A stretch of 64,000 bases of DNA from Onthophagus taurus (Eukaryota > Arthropoda > Insecta > Coleoptera > Scarabaeidae), in assembly GCF_036711975.1 (NCBI RefSeq), contig NC_091976.1:3472001-3536000 (forward strand), read 5' to 3'. Below, in pieces: positions 11,540-22,984 of the stretch. The position numbers and the translations under genes were made by a program. The stretch's first letter is position 1. Each line of letters opens with the position of its first letter. The notes under the pieces were generated by a model. That model was not told the origin of the DNA and did not search any database. It saw only the letters and a program-made list of their open reading frames with translations.

Positions 11540-12742
11540 CAGGATGTATCTGAATGACTGCAACAAACTTCAAGGGGTGATTCTTTAGTGAATTTTAAGG
11601 GTACTTTGATATATGAACCATAGGCGACTTCGGCTCCCCTAAGGAGCTACATCCCTTCAAAAATGGCGGAACATTTTGGTTTAATTTTTTTTTCTCAATA
11701 ACCATAAACGCTAGGAAAATGAAATTTGGGGAATATGTTTAACCCATAATAGGGCACATTTTGACCCTATTTGTACTTTCAACCTACTCTTCTAAACTAC
11801 TAAACGTAACCACCCCTTTGCATTTTTGCGAAAATTTTTTTTATGCAGATGATAAATACATTAGAAAAATTTTACATAGATAGATGAAAGTATTCTAAAA
11901 CTTTTTTGTCTCCCTAAAATTTTTCCAAAAACGACTAATTTTTGAGAAAAAAAATAGTAAAGCAAACACTGCCCGTTAAACAACGGGGTTGTCGATCAAA
12001 AGTTGGAATGACTTTTGAATGAAAAAATCTTAGTAGGCTTTGCAATCTTTATCAGAAATATTTTTGACGTTTAATGTCAGTTTTTCTTACTATTATTATT
12101 GTTTTTCAAATTAATTTTTGAATAAAGTTCTATCGCATTTACGCTCGTTCACTCGACGTTTCAAAATTTTAAATAAAACAGTAATAAAGTAAGAAAACCA
12201 CTGATATTTAAACGTCAAAAATATTTCTGACAAAGATTGTAAAGCCTACTAAGATTTTTTCATTAAAAATTCATTCCAACTTTCGATTAACAACCGTACA
12301 GCTTAACAGTTAGTGTTTGCTTAATTATTTTTTTTCTCAGAAATTATTAATTTTGAGAAGAACATCAGACAGACAAAAAAGTTTTAGAATAGTTTTATCT
12401 ATCTAACTGAAATTTTTCCAATGCATTTATCATCTTCATAAAAAAAATCTAGGCATAAATGGAACGGGGGTGGTTACGTTTAGTAGTTTAGAAGGGTAGA
12501 TTGAAAGTACAAATAGGGTCAAAACGTGCCCTATTATGAGTTAAACATATTCCCCAAATTTCATTTTCCTAGCGTTTATGGTTTTTGAGAAAAAGAAATT
12601 AAACCAAAATTTTCCGCTATTTTTGGAGGGGTGTAGCTCCTTAGGGAAGCCGAAGTCGCCCATAGTTCATATATCAAAGTACCCTTAAAATTCACTAAAG
12701 AATTACCCCTTGAAGTTTGTTGCAGTCATTCAGATACACCTG
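11540..12742. mobile_element. Foldback element 1 (about 570-bp arms)
   Basis: The two halves are reverse complements from the tips inward (CAGGATGTATCTGAATGAC at the left; mirrored, with two changes, ending at 12742) to a spacer around 12110-12180. It is flanked by TATA (11536-11539 and 12743-12746). There is no coding capacity. Arm identity is high but imperfect, with small indels. This is a non-autonomous foldback element. Confidence 0.85.
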
Positions 12743-12746
12743 TATA

Positions 12747-14354
12747 CAGGGTGATTCACATAAGAACCGACACAGAGCAGAAACATGTAGAGGGCAATAA
12801 ATTAAGATGATTTAACGCAACTTATCTCTATACCAAGTTGTATCCCTGAGGAGTTATAGGCCTTCAAAGTCGAGTGTTAAATTTTTAAAACATTCAATAT
12901 CTTCGTAATACAGTAAGCTAGAAATACCAAATTTGGTATACGTTATGAGTGTACCAAGGGTATTAATTGGTAGCAAGTTGAGATCAATTGAGGCATTTCA
13001 AAGGGTTGATTATGGTTGATGGTACCCTAAATTTTGACAGATCTTTTTAACCTTTTGACGGATTTAATACATTATTACCTCATTTAATGTGGAATTTAAT
13101 TCTAAAACTTTTCTTACTCTTATTATTTTTTAAAAAACTTTTTCGTTTTCATAAAAAACTTAAATAACTAAAGACATTTATTTCGTAATGTTACTTAAAA
13201 TAAGCGAAAATTCAGTAGTCGGCTATGAAATTGTACGTTAAACTTGACAAATAGGTTATAACATTATTTGACAACAAGGTTTTATAACCTATTTGTCAAG
13301 TTTGACGTACAATTTGACAGCCGACTACTGAATTTTCGATGATTTTAAGTAGCATTAACGAAATACGTGTCTTTAGTTATTTGAATTTTTCATTAAACGA
13401 AAAGGTTTTTTAAAAAATAATAAGAGTACAAAAAGTTTTAGAATTAAGTTCCACATGAAATGAGGTAATAATGTATTAAATCCACCAAAAGGTTACAAAA
13501 ATCTGTCAACATTTAGGGGACCATCACCCATAATCAACCCTTTGAAATGCCTCAATTGATCTCAATTTGCTACCAATTAATACCCTTGGTAGACTTATAA
13601 CGTATACCAAATTTGGTTTCTCTAGCTTAATGTATTACGAATATATTGAACTTTTTAAACATTTAAGAGCCAACTTTGAAGGCTTATAACTCCTCAGGTG
13701 TACAACTTAGTATAGAGGTAAGTTACTTTTTGTAATTCGCGACGGTAATGAAAGCTATTACAGTACTCAAACGGGTGCTGTAATGAGACTCCTTACAGCA
13801 TCCGATGCTGTAATGAGATTTTAGTAACATTTATGGAACCAATTCAAGTTGGTGACATTGGGTCATTAATTTTTCTAGTTGTCAATGTGACAATTTTTGT
13901 CTACGGATGTTTAAACACGTTCTTAGCATCAAATACAAGGTCCACAGTGATGAGGATTTATTTTGGAAGGTGTAAATGAAACATTTTTTTCAGGTGAATA
14001 CATTTTGTGTTTTGACAATTTCCAATTGTCAATTCAAATTTCTATTTTCAAGTGTTACGGTGTTACCAACTGATACATACTTATTTTCCTACATTGGCAA
14101 AATTTATTTTATTTTTGTTAAAAAAAAAGGATAAAAACGCAAATTACAAAAAATAGCATAAAAAACACGTTTCGTAAGACTTAAAGCACTCATTCATTAA
14201 AAAACTCGTGGCTTCGCCACTCGTTTTTCAACTTGAATTTGTGCATTTCAAGCGTGTCTTACGAAACTTGTTTTTTAATATACTATTAAATCATCTTAAT
14301 TTATTGTCCTCTACATGTCCCTGTTCTATGTCGGTTCTTATGTGAATCACCCTG
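12747..14354. mobile_element. Foldback element 2, interrupted by repeat copy B
   Basis: Tips CAGGGTGATTCACATAAG (12747) and its complement (ending 14354) are flanked by TATA (12743-12746 and 14355-14358). The arms are about 500 bp, centred near 13275 on ACTTGACAAATAGGTTATAA and its mirror. The right arm is interrupted by 13727-14286; without that insert the arms align end to end. Confidence 0.85.
13727..14286. repeat. Dispersed repeat, copy B (inserted in foldback 2)
   Basis: Second copy of the 7385-7960 repeat in the same orientation, about 16 bp shorter because of small deletions. Its limits are defined both by the match to copy A and by the break it makes in the foldback arm. Confidence 0.8.
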
Positions 14355-14358
14355 TATA

Positions 14359-15229
14359 TCAAAATTCTATTTTTTAGTAATCATGTTTTGGATACAATTT
14401 AGAGGTTAATTATAAAAGTTCCATTGTTTAATTTATAAAAAAGTTTTTTTTAAACACATAAAATCTATTTCAGGTACACATTCTTCAACATCAAACCATT
14501 TTGCGATTTAGAAAAAGAAGACTTACAAAGTCATAATGCAGAATCATTATTGTAATACATTAACACAAAAAAGATTATAATTTGATGTTGATTAATTTAT
14601 GAACAAATATGATAAAAAAAATAGATCAAACTATTACCTGTTAAACCGAGGACTTGTCTTCGAAAATTGGACTATAGGAAAACCATAGTTGGTGTCATTT
14701 AATTGTTAATCAAAGTAACTTGAATTGAAGGTGTTTGTAATTTTAGTGCAAGGTTAATTACTGCACAACAGAGCACTACCCATACTTTTAGAGGGTTGGT
14801 CCCCACCTAAAATATACAAAGACATTAAATAAAAAAAAAATATTTTACATCTTATACATATAGAAATGTAATATTGTTATTAAAAAATGTGATTTATAAA
14901 GAAGTCACATACTTTCATGCTGAAAATCAGAAAGTTTCAAAAATACTAGTGTAAAAAAAATTTTAATTTTTGAATAAATTGCAATATATTTTCAAATACA
15001 ACCCCCAATTTTTTTTAAGGAACATGAAATAGGATTTTTTTTAGCATTTAGTACAATCAATGTTTTGCAAAAAAATTACTTTATATTTGCTTGAAATGAT
15101 ATGAAGCAGTAGCTATTGGTAACAATTGTTTTAATGATAAATAAATAATTTATAAGAAATAATTAATAAATTTAAATGAATAAAAAATTAAAATTAAGTT
15201 AACTGTTCGAATGTTGTACCTTGAGCAGC
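14359..15229. other. Intergenic AT-rich stretch
   Basis: Nothing supportable seen apart from A/T runs. Confidence 0.4.
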
Positions 15230-15510
15230 TGCTTGTCAGTAACCTAAACAATTCTTAAATGCTTCCTGACAATTTCTTCTCAGATTTTGATTGTTTGTTC
15301 ATCCAAAATATTTGGCCCAATAATGTAAACTTTATTCTTCAGATATCAGTACAAGAAGTCCAGCAGAGTCAAATCTGATGATTTTACAGGCTACTCAATT
15401 AGCCCTCTTCTCCCAATCCATCGGTTGAAAAATAATTGCTTGAAATAAGCTTAAGCACAAATGGCATAATGTGGTGGCTCATCATCTTATTGGAGAAATC
15501 ACTGCCACTG
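15230..15510 (-). pseudogene. IS630/mariner-superfamily transposase fragment
   Basis: On the minus strand one frame, broken by six or more stops, reads DDEPPHYAIC, FFNRWIGRRG, SSDLTLLDF and LKNKVYIIGPN. This matches the usual order (QQDGAPPHYA, NRWIGRRGPIEWP, SPDLTPLDFFLWG, LK-KVY) in the C-terminal catalytic half of a widespread insect IS630-type transposase. The 5' half is missing. It is a very old copy. Confidence 0.7.
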
Positions 15511-16499
15511 GAAATGAGTTCATTCATTTAATTTATTTATTTACAAATTAATGTATATATTAGTATTATACGTATTATAGTATTCATAACATTTTTTTTA
15601 TAAAAATTCTTACCTCATCCATGCCGTCATCTTGTTGTTAATCATCTTCGAAATGTAAAATTGAAAATCTGCCTTTTTTGTGTTTATGCGATGACAATAG
15701 TGATAGAAGTTTTGACGTAAACATTACAAGAAACATTCCATATGCAATATTTGGACATTTCTACGACGTTGTTTTTGATAAAAACGGCTAACACAACAAA
15801 AGAAACTTCTTCGAGACCAGCTCGACCAGCTCTTCTTTGAACTCTTTGAACACTTTGAATTGAAAGCGAGAATGCCAAGAATGGTTACGCGTGGTTATGG
15901 AAGGTCAAGGAAAGAGCTCATGTGTCACTGAAACATCTGGGATAAATATAGTTTTGTTTCCCATTAATAGATGGCACGATTTAAATTATTCTACTTTTTT
16001 AGACACAATTTATTTTTATTATCTTTTTACATATTTGTTAAGAGTAGTACTTAATTATAAAGATAATTTAACATTTAAAGTATGATGCAGTTAACACTTG
16101 GTTCATGTGAACCTGAATCAATGTTTCTAACCACAGATTACTCACGGTACTCTGTGTTACCAACCTTACCGACATACGCCATCTACTGATTTTCAAGAAC
16201 TTTATTTGCAAAGAATATATTGTATTCTGCATACGATTCTAACCTATTACCGTTGTTTATAGATATGTTATGTATATCTATAAACAAGGCTATTACCCTT
16301 AGATTTAAATTTTATTATAAGCGTTACTACGAGAAACGTAAAATAAGTTGCATATATTTCAGTCTTGCTTGTATACAAAAAATACGAAAATGTGTCCTTC
16401 CAGAGTAATAACGAATTGTTGGACACACTGTTCGTCGGTATTTACCTATTTGTAGGCGCCAATTTTGTTTACGTAGGTGTATGCATGGTATAAGAATAC
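15511..16499. other. Intergenic stretch
   Basis: No gene or repeat I can support. Short open frames here have no recognisable motif. Confidence 0.4.
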
Positions 16500-16507
16500 A
16501 CCACAAT

Positions 16508-17740
16508 CAGTGATGGGCGCTGAGTAAATACTCAGCGGGTAGGTATTTCTATGAATAAATGAGTATTTATTCGGGTATTTATCCCGACCCAGAGTAAATA
16601 CCCAAACAGTGCGATAAAAGTGATACCAGTAAAAATATATCAGATTCTAAAAAAAATTAAAAGGAAGATGATGAGGACGTTGAAGACGAGGAATTGTCAA
16701 AAATTAAAGACGTATCATTAGACGAATCTGTCGTAATATAGATTAGATCAAGTTATTATGATCAAGCAGCCCTCTGCGTCCATTGTTGAACATAGACCTC
16801 CGCTATTCTGTTCCATACGATTCTATTCTGTGCTATCTGAATCCAATGGTTGGTCATTCTTTTGACGTCTACTTCGTCTGTTCGCTCGCGGTCTCCACTC
16901 AAGCAACCGTTTTGTCCACTGCTCATTCTTCATTCGCGCGACATGACCCGCCCAGTTCCACTTAAGCTTTGCCACAATGTTTATCACATCATTTACGCCA
17001 GTTCTTCTTCATAGGTCTTCATTTCGGATGTAGCCCCTCAGAGTTAGACCCTGGATCGACCTCTCCATCTATCTTTGCGTTACATGGACCCTCCTGGCAG
17101 TGGCTACCGTTAATGTTAAAGTTTCGGAGCCTTATCTCATAACCGGAAACACGGATTGGTTGCAAGCCTTTCTTGGCCTTTTCTCTTGAAGATGTCTCTC
17201 TGTTTCCCGTAGGCTGCCCATACTAGTATGATCCTTCTGTTTAGTTCGCTTTTTTGATTATCTCTCGATACACGAACCTCTCAATCTCATTATCCCCAAT
17301 GTTGATGTTAGAGCTGGGAACAAGATTTATCATAAATTTTGATTTCTCCTCGTTGATATTTAGCCCGACTCAATGATTATGCCTTTTTGGGTCCAATCCA
17401 GTTTAATCCTGTTTAAATACACTCTAAGGATTGTGGTGAACAATTTGGGTTCAACAGTGTCTCGCCTTGTTTTACTCACAATCAGTACTTTACTACTTCT
17501 ACTCTCTTCAGTACTTTCATGCAATTTTACCGTCATTGTAGCATTCTTATAGATGTTATAAATAAGTTTGGTATATCGATAATAATCGACTCTGCATTCT
17601 TGAATTGCAAAACTGCCATCAACTCAATTTAAATTAAATTTTAAAAATACCTCTAAATACCCATCTTGGGTAAATACCCCTGGGTATATATCCAGGAAAT
17701 TTACCCTTGAAAATAAATACCCGGGTATTTAACAACACTT
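16508..17740. mobile_element. hAT-like shell with GGGTATTTA repeats, 8-bp TSD
   Basis: The outer ends CAGTGATGGGC (16508) and the complement of AAGTGTTG (ending 17740) are flanked by the 8-bp direct repeat ACCACAAT (16500-16507 and 17741-17748). Both subterminal regions (16525-16610 and 17645-17735) are dense in GAGTAAATA/GGGTATTTA-type motifs in opposite orientation, as in non-autonomous hATs. The middle is an RTE-type LINE fragment inserted later. The right tip is diverged, so the family call rests mainly on the TSD and subterminal repeats. Confidence 0.65.
16770..17640 (-). pseudogene. RTE-type LINE reverse transcriptase, C-terminal end
   Basis: Minus-strand frames give LNINEEKSKFMINL (RT thumb region), IGDNEIERFVY, then WAGHVARMKNEQW, LLEWRPRANRR and WNRIAEVYVQQW. 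These are the conserved closing segments of the RTE-like ORF2 very common in insects. The frame switches several times and stops are frequent. The 5' half, including the YADD catalytic region, is absent. It lies inside the hAT-like shell. Confidence 0.75.
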
Positions 17741-18014
17741 ACCACAATATGTATATGGATAACACTGGTCTACAGTGGTTTTGTTGCCCTAGATATAAGA
17801 TTGATTTTGGATATATTTATGCTCACAATTCGTGAAACTATCAATGATTTTGTAACATTTGCTCTCGTTTTTTTTTTAAATCTTTATTTTCATTTTACAT
17901 TACAAAAATTGGAAAACAAGAAACAAAATAACAGATATATTTATAATGTCTGTTTTGTTCTGAAAAATTAGGATACATCAAAGGAAATAGAGAGGAAAAT
18001 GTCGAAAACATATG

Positions 18015-18770
18015 TTATATTTCCATAAAACACCTTTTATGAGCTTTTCTTTTATAATTTTTCAGGAGACAATCTCTTTTCAAAGACCAGCAGTAATCTG
18101 CCATCATGTGACAATCCCATCGACCCTGACACCTTTCCTCCATCACTTTTAGATCCTGGTGGAACCGCTCTCCCAGTTCCTCACTATAATTTCCTAAATT
18201 ATCCGGACATTTATCCCGATGATTGCGAAGATAGTGTAACTTGATACTCATATTTGCTCCTAGAGTCTGAAAGTTTGTCAGCATATTTTGTACAATTTCT
18301 TCATACAAATTTTCGACTACCAACACAAAACTTTTCCAAGCTTTACTTTTCGGAACAGTCATAACTTTAATAAAATCTGTGTCTTTCATCAATTGCCGTA
18401 TTTGAGGACCATCAAATATTCCACCTTTCTACTTTTCCATTCTAAGCTTCGAAAATTTTCTACAAATGTAATTAAAACAATCTCCTTCCTTGTCCAACGC
18501 TTTTACAAATTGCTTTATCATTCCTAACTTAATATGTAATGGTGGAAGTATGATTTTGTCTCTGCTCACCAACGGCTCCCTTATTACATTGACTTTACCG
18601 ACAGTTAAAGAATTTCTTACAGGCCAAACATCTTGTTCCCAATGAAGTTGCTTTGCTCTACTGTCCCACATACAAATGAAGCATGGGTATTTCGTGTATC
18701 CATTTTGTGGACCAAGTAAAAAATTAACCATTTTCAAATTGTCGATATTTCCATTTGCCGATAACATTTA
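18015..18770 (-). pseudogene. Arthropod multi-copy domain of unknown function, one in-frame stop
   Basis: Two minus-strand reading frames are in the same phase and separated by a single TAG at about 18429-18431. Motifs in order: GYTKYPCFICMWDSRAKQ, PLHIKLGMIKQFVKALDKEG, then past the stop NMSIKLHYLRNHRDKCPDN, SEELGERFHQD and YQGRW-like CQGRWDCHMMADYCW. I recognise this as a protein found in many near-identical copies in arthropod genomes, so probably repeat-encoded; its biochemical role is unknown to me. The N-terminus is missing: the coding frame abuts the IS630-type fragment to its right. Confidence 0.65.
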
Positions 18771-18775
18771 AGAGG

Positions 18776-19359
18776 CTTGATTTCAACCGCTTTAATTATT
18801 CTTAGTTTTAATAGTTCTGCATCATCTTGTAATGGTTCACTGTAAACAATTTGTTTCAATCGTCCCCCAAAATAAAAATCCATAATTGTAAGATCAGGAC
18901 TACGTGCTGGCCATCAAATACGACCATTTCGTTCAGTCCATTTTTGATGAAATTGTAAATTTAACCATTTGGCACAATGTGTGAATGGTAAGCTGGGCAA
19001 CTGTCTTGCAGAAAGTACATTAACCGTATAAAATTTAAGGGTAATTGGATTTACATCGCTCCTATAACAACAATGCAGGGAAGAAACAATGTCATTTGTT
19101 GAAAAGCTATCTAAAAAGCAGCGTCTTCCTCATTTAGTCTCTTTGTCTGCCTCTTTATGGATAATACAGAACCCGTTTCCAAAATTTTTTTCATAAGTTT
19201 GCGAGCCCCAACATGAGGTATTTTAGTGCCCGCATATTTTTGCTGGAATTTTTGGATAACTACACGAAAACATAATTCACTAGTATCATAGCACAGTACT
19301 AAATAAATTCTCTCTTTCACGGTTAACATCGCATGAAAAGACTTTAATCGCACCAACAT
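18776..19359 (-). pseudogene. IS630-type transposase, internally deleted
   Basis: The N-terminal part (19359-19111) reads as a DUF4817-like helix-turn-helix (MLTVKERIYLVLCY ... KKILETGSV). The C-terminal part (about 19010-18776) has LQDSCPAYH, WPARSPDLTIMDFYF and LKQIVYSEPLQDD. The central catalytic region with the first aspartate is deleted and there is at least one stop. Its reading frame continues directly toward the 18770 boundary. Confidence 0.7.
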
Positions 19360-19586
19360 AAGTTGTAACTTTTATGGCTTCTATGGTTACATATCATAAA
19401 TTGAACTTGAAAAATTTTCAATTTAGAGAAAAGTCCAATTCTTACATAAAAATTGGAATAATTAGTTAACTTTTATAGTTAGAGTATAAAATTCATGCGA
19501 TTTAGTAGTTTGAACATATCCGACGCATTATTTATAAGTTTGAAAAATCAGTAACAAAATTTTCTTTCCTCTTTGTAACTCGATCC

Positions 19587-19602
19587 GGGGACATACTGTA
19601 TA
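19587..19602. repeat. Orphan MITE tip (CCGGGGACATACTGTA)
   Basis: Same tip as the MITE at 22164-22635 with one change. It lies about 230 bp beyond the start of the IS630-type transposase remnant. Confidence 0.6.
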
Positions 19603-20453
19603 AACACCGCAAATATAGCAAAATAAATCACTACTATATTTACACTTTCTTCGTGACGAACTCATGTTTTAAAAGACAAGACAAATGTATTAGAATGAAC
19701 GTTCAGTAATTGAAACAAAATATTAACACATGACAACTTATCCAGATTCACGTGTAAGTACTTCAATATTGTCAAATGACTGAGATCTCAGCTGTTCTGT
19801 GGAGTAAGGGGTATGAGAGTGGAGATCACGTAATGTTTGTATGCGCGAAAATGTTGCGCAGAAGCCTAATCATGACTGGGAAAATAAATTTTATTACTAA
19901 CAAGCCGATAATTGTTCAAAATATAAGATATGTAAAAATCATAAAAAAACAAGAGCACATTCAGTACTTTCATGAATATATTCGTAATCTGGGATCTTGT
20001 AAACATAAAAATTTGCAAGGATAACCAGGGCAACAAAAAAAATTTTTTTGTTGTAGAGCTACCTATGTAATAATTACCAACGATCTGACAACATCGTTCG
20101 CTTCGCTTCTCTCTCTCTCAAAAAGCTACCTTCACCATCGGCTTATACGAAAAAAAAATTGAAAACAAATTACAGACAAATTGTTAAAGGTGACCTGAAT
20201 CTTATTGGGATATATTTAGGCACGTAAAAATGTGAATTATATTCTTGTATTATTATTTTATTTGTTTGGTAAGTACTGAGTAGTTTTAAGACGATATTGT
20301 GTGATTTAAACCATCCGAATAAGGAAGTTTCCTTTTTTCACCATCTTGTTTTCACCATATGTAACATAATCTAAAGTTAAAATAGAAAACACTGACAATA
20401 AGTTGCGAAGATGTAAAAATTATTTATTATCAATATAATGCTATTATAATATT
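19603..20453. other. Intergenic stretch
   Basis: No supported gene. A short CT repeat lies near 20110-20120. Confidence 0.4.
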
Positions 20454-20903
20454 TCAAAACAATATAAAAAATAAAATAATACAACAATAAAAAACAAGTT
20501 TTGATAAAAGATAGTTCTTCTTTTTATATGGACACATGTAAATGTTATTAAACATTGTATGTCTAAGAATGTGACGATTATTTAAAATCTCTCGAACATA
20601 ATGGAACGAATCGAACGCAACAATAATTGGTCGAACATTTTTGGATGGTGTTCTTTCAATTCTCTTTACTTCGATGTTATTCAAGTTAAGATTAGTTAAT
20701 TCTCGAAGAATTGTTTGTACTTTAACTTTATCAGAATTATTATTCGTAAGTTGTGATTCGTGTACGTTATGAAGAATTAATTGGTACGGATTTCGCATCT
20801 TGAACCAAATGAAAAACTCAAAAACACAAATACAGAAGAACAATATCCAAAGAATCATGTTTAGAGTAGAAATACTCGTATCATCAGCTGCGGTTGTATC
20901 CAT
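20454..20903 (-). CDS. Unrecognised 149-aa protein with a membrane segment
   Basis: A single uninterrupted frame. Residues about 13-34 (STLNMILWILFFCICVFEFF) form a clear hydrophobic segment after a short acidic start. A hydrophilic part follows with TILRELTNLNLNNIEVKRIE and RPIIVAFDSFHYVREILNN, which faintly resembles the nucleic-acid-binding fold of LINE ORF1 proteins. The C-terminus is a second hydrophobic run. I see no intron or flanking element. It could be a host gene, a repeat-derived gene, or chance. Translation, if any, would start at 20903. Confidence 0.35.
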   Translation of the reverse strand: MDTTAADDTSISTLNMILWILFFCICVFEFFIWFKMRNPYQLILHNVHESQLTNNNSDKVKVQTILRELTNLNLNNIEVKRIERTPSKNVRPIIVAFDSFHYVREILNNRHILRHTMFNNIYMCPYKKKNYLLSKLVFYCCIILFFILF

Positions 20904-22107
20904 CTATTTATTTTTTACCACAAGTTTTATGATCTCACTTTCGGAAACAATTAGTTTTATCATCAACCTTCTCTTGGAGATGTATTTTCGTAATTGTTTA
21001 TTATTTTAATTGTTAGATATTAGCTCCGAACTATTTAAACTAATCACACACTTGTTTTATTTTGAAGAGATTGAAAAATAAAAGGAAAGCCATTGTTTAT
21101 GAGATGAAAGTTAAACGCGGAGTGAGCCTTTACGATAACGGTGTCCAATGTACAATAATTTAATATGCTCTACGTCTGTCTTTAAAATCCAGACACTTTT
21201 ATACAGAGTGTTATAAACTTGTCTGTTTTACAACCAGCTTTATGTATGTTTTTTATCAAAAAATATGATATTTCTTGTAAAATCGGCACCATTTACAATA
21301 ATATTTTTTAAAATTCTATGTAGTTCCCCAGTTTTTGTATTTTGAAGTAATCTTACTCGAAATTTGATTATTCAGACATCTAACTGGTTAGCAATTCTAA
21401 TAACTGTTAATAAATAAAATACGTGTTTAAAACTAGTAACACGTTTTTATCAGCTTCCAATCGTCAAAGTATAAATATATGACTTGATTTTCAAAAAGCT
21501 TATTCACACCACTTAAAAATAAAAACCCAAAAAATAGTTCTTAACAGTAATATCATCGTTATTTTGCAACTTTTGGTAAGAAATTTTTACGTCAATGTCA
21601 AGATGTTAATCAGCCCTTGAAATTAAAATCACAACACTTTGTATACTATTAGTTCGTTTGTTCATATCTTGTTTTTGTATGTTAATCTAACCCATATCTT
21701 TTTTGATTAGTTGTTTGTTAATGATAAAATTTAAAGCATACATATATTTATTTTTTCGTTATATGGTAAACAAAATGCACAATAGAAATTACCAAAATAA
21801 AATAATAGTAACTAAAAGAATAAGTAAAGAAATATAATATGAAAGGATTAATAAAACATAATTTATTAATATTAAAAAATTTAAATTTATTAACAAGCAA
21901 AAAAAATAATAAAAAACATTAATGTAACTAAATAATTTGAAACCCACAAAAAAATAACTAAATAATTTGAAGCCGTATTACGCCTCTGTAAGTACAAATT
22001 AATATTTTTTTAATTATTAAAATATATCTAAATATATTTTAAACGGCTTTCAATGTTAATGAATTTATTGTTGTCATCGTTTTTAGGAACTTTCGTCGCG
22101 TTGCAAT
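20904..22107. other. Intergenic AT-rich stretch
   Basis: Long A/T runs and no supported gene. A short local duplication of the phrase ACTAAATAATTTGAA occurs near 21930-21970. Confidence 0.4.
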
Positions 22108-22161
22108 CTGTGATATTGGTTGCATACTTTGTCGGATACGATAATTAATTAACACACTGTA
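22108..22161. repeat. Partial copy of the 90-bp palindromic MITE
   Basis: Matches the right half of 27291-27380 (GATATTGGTTGCATACTT ... GATAATTAATTAACACACTG). Its end abuts the TA target of the next MITE. Confidence 0.7.
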
Positions 22162-22163
22162 TA

Positions 22164-22635
22164 CAGTGTGTCCCCGGATAGGTGAAACGACTCTTATAAA
22201 ATGTAAAATTTTTTCGATATTAATTGTCATTTTTTGGGGTTTAGCCCTGCTTGGTGAAAGACTAATTTTGAACATATTTTCAAGTTTTAAAAAACAAGTG
22301 AGTGTTGACACTGAAGCGAAAGCTCCTTGTGTGTCAGGTAATTAGATTTTTACCAAAGTAGGCTGATCATTCCGAAAATTTGCATATGGCCATAATTCTT
22401 CATTCTGAACAAAACTTCTTAGTAATACTTTCACGTACTGTAAACAGAAAAGGTAGTTTACCTGCCACAAAAAGAGTTTTTCTTTCACCGTCCAAGTTCA
22501 CTTGTTTTTTAAAACTTGAAAATATGTTTAAAATTAGTCTATAATCAAGCAGGGCCAAACCCCAAAAAATGACAATTAATATCGTAAAAAATTTACGTTT
22601 TATAAGAGTCGTTTCACCTATCCGGGGACACACTG
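22164..22635. mobile_element. MITE with about 170-bp TIRs, TA duplication
   Basis: Tips CAGTGTGTCCCCGGATAGG (22164) and its complement (ending 22635) are flanked by TA on both sides. The arms extend through TTGGGGTTTAGCCCTGC and CAAGTTTTAAAAAACAAGTG and their mirrors. There is no coding capacity. The TA target and structure are those of Tc1/mariner-derived MITEs. Confidence 0.85.
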
Positions 22636-22637
22636 TA

Positions 22638-22984
22638 TATGTAATAACAATTTGCAATCGTCGTATTGTAATAAAAACATGGTTTATGTTTTTAATTTAT
22701 TATAAAGTAGAGAAATAAGTAGTGGGAAAAGTTATTTTTTAATAATTTTTGGAGAAACTAGAAATTTAGATAATGACTGACTATTATTGTTATGGATACA
22801 TGAAGTAAATGAATTAATTATTTAACAAATATTTTTATTTTATTTTTTCTTTTTACATTATTATTAGCTATTACGTAACTAAGGTTTCTTAGACGAATAT
22901 ACGTAAAGACTCTTACCATTCGTAAAATTACCTCTTTCGGGACGTTACTTTTATTTCACATTTTTCGGTTACTTTTTGAAAAAT
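22638..22984. other. Intergenic stretch
   Basis: No supported feature. Confidence 0.4.
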
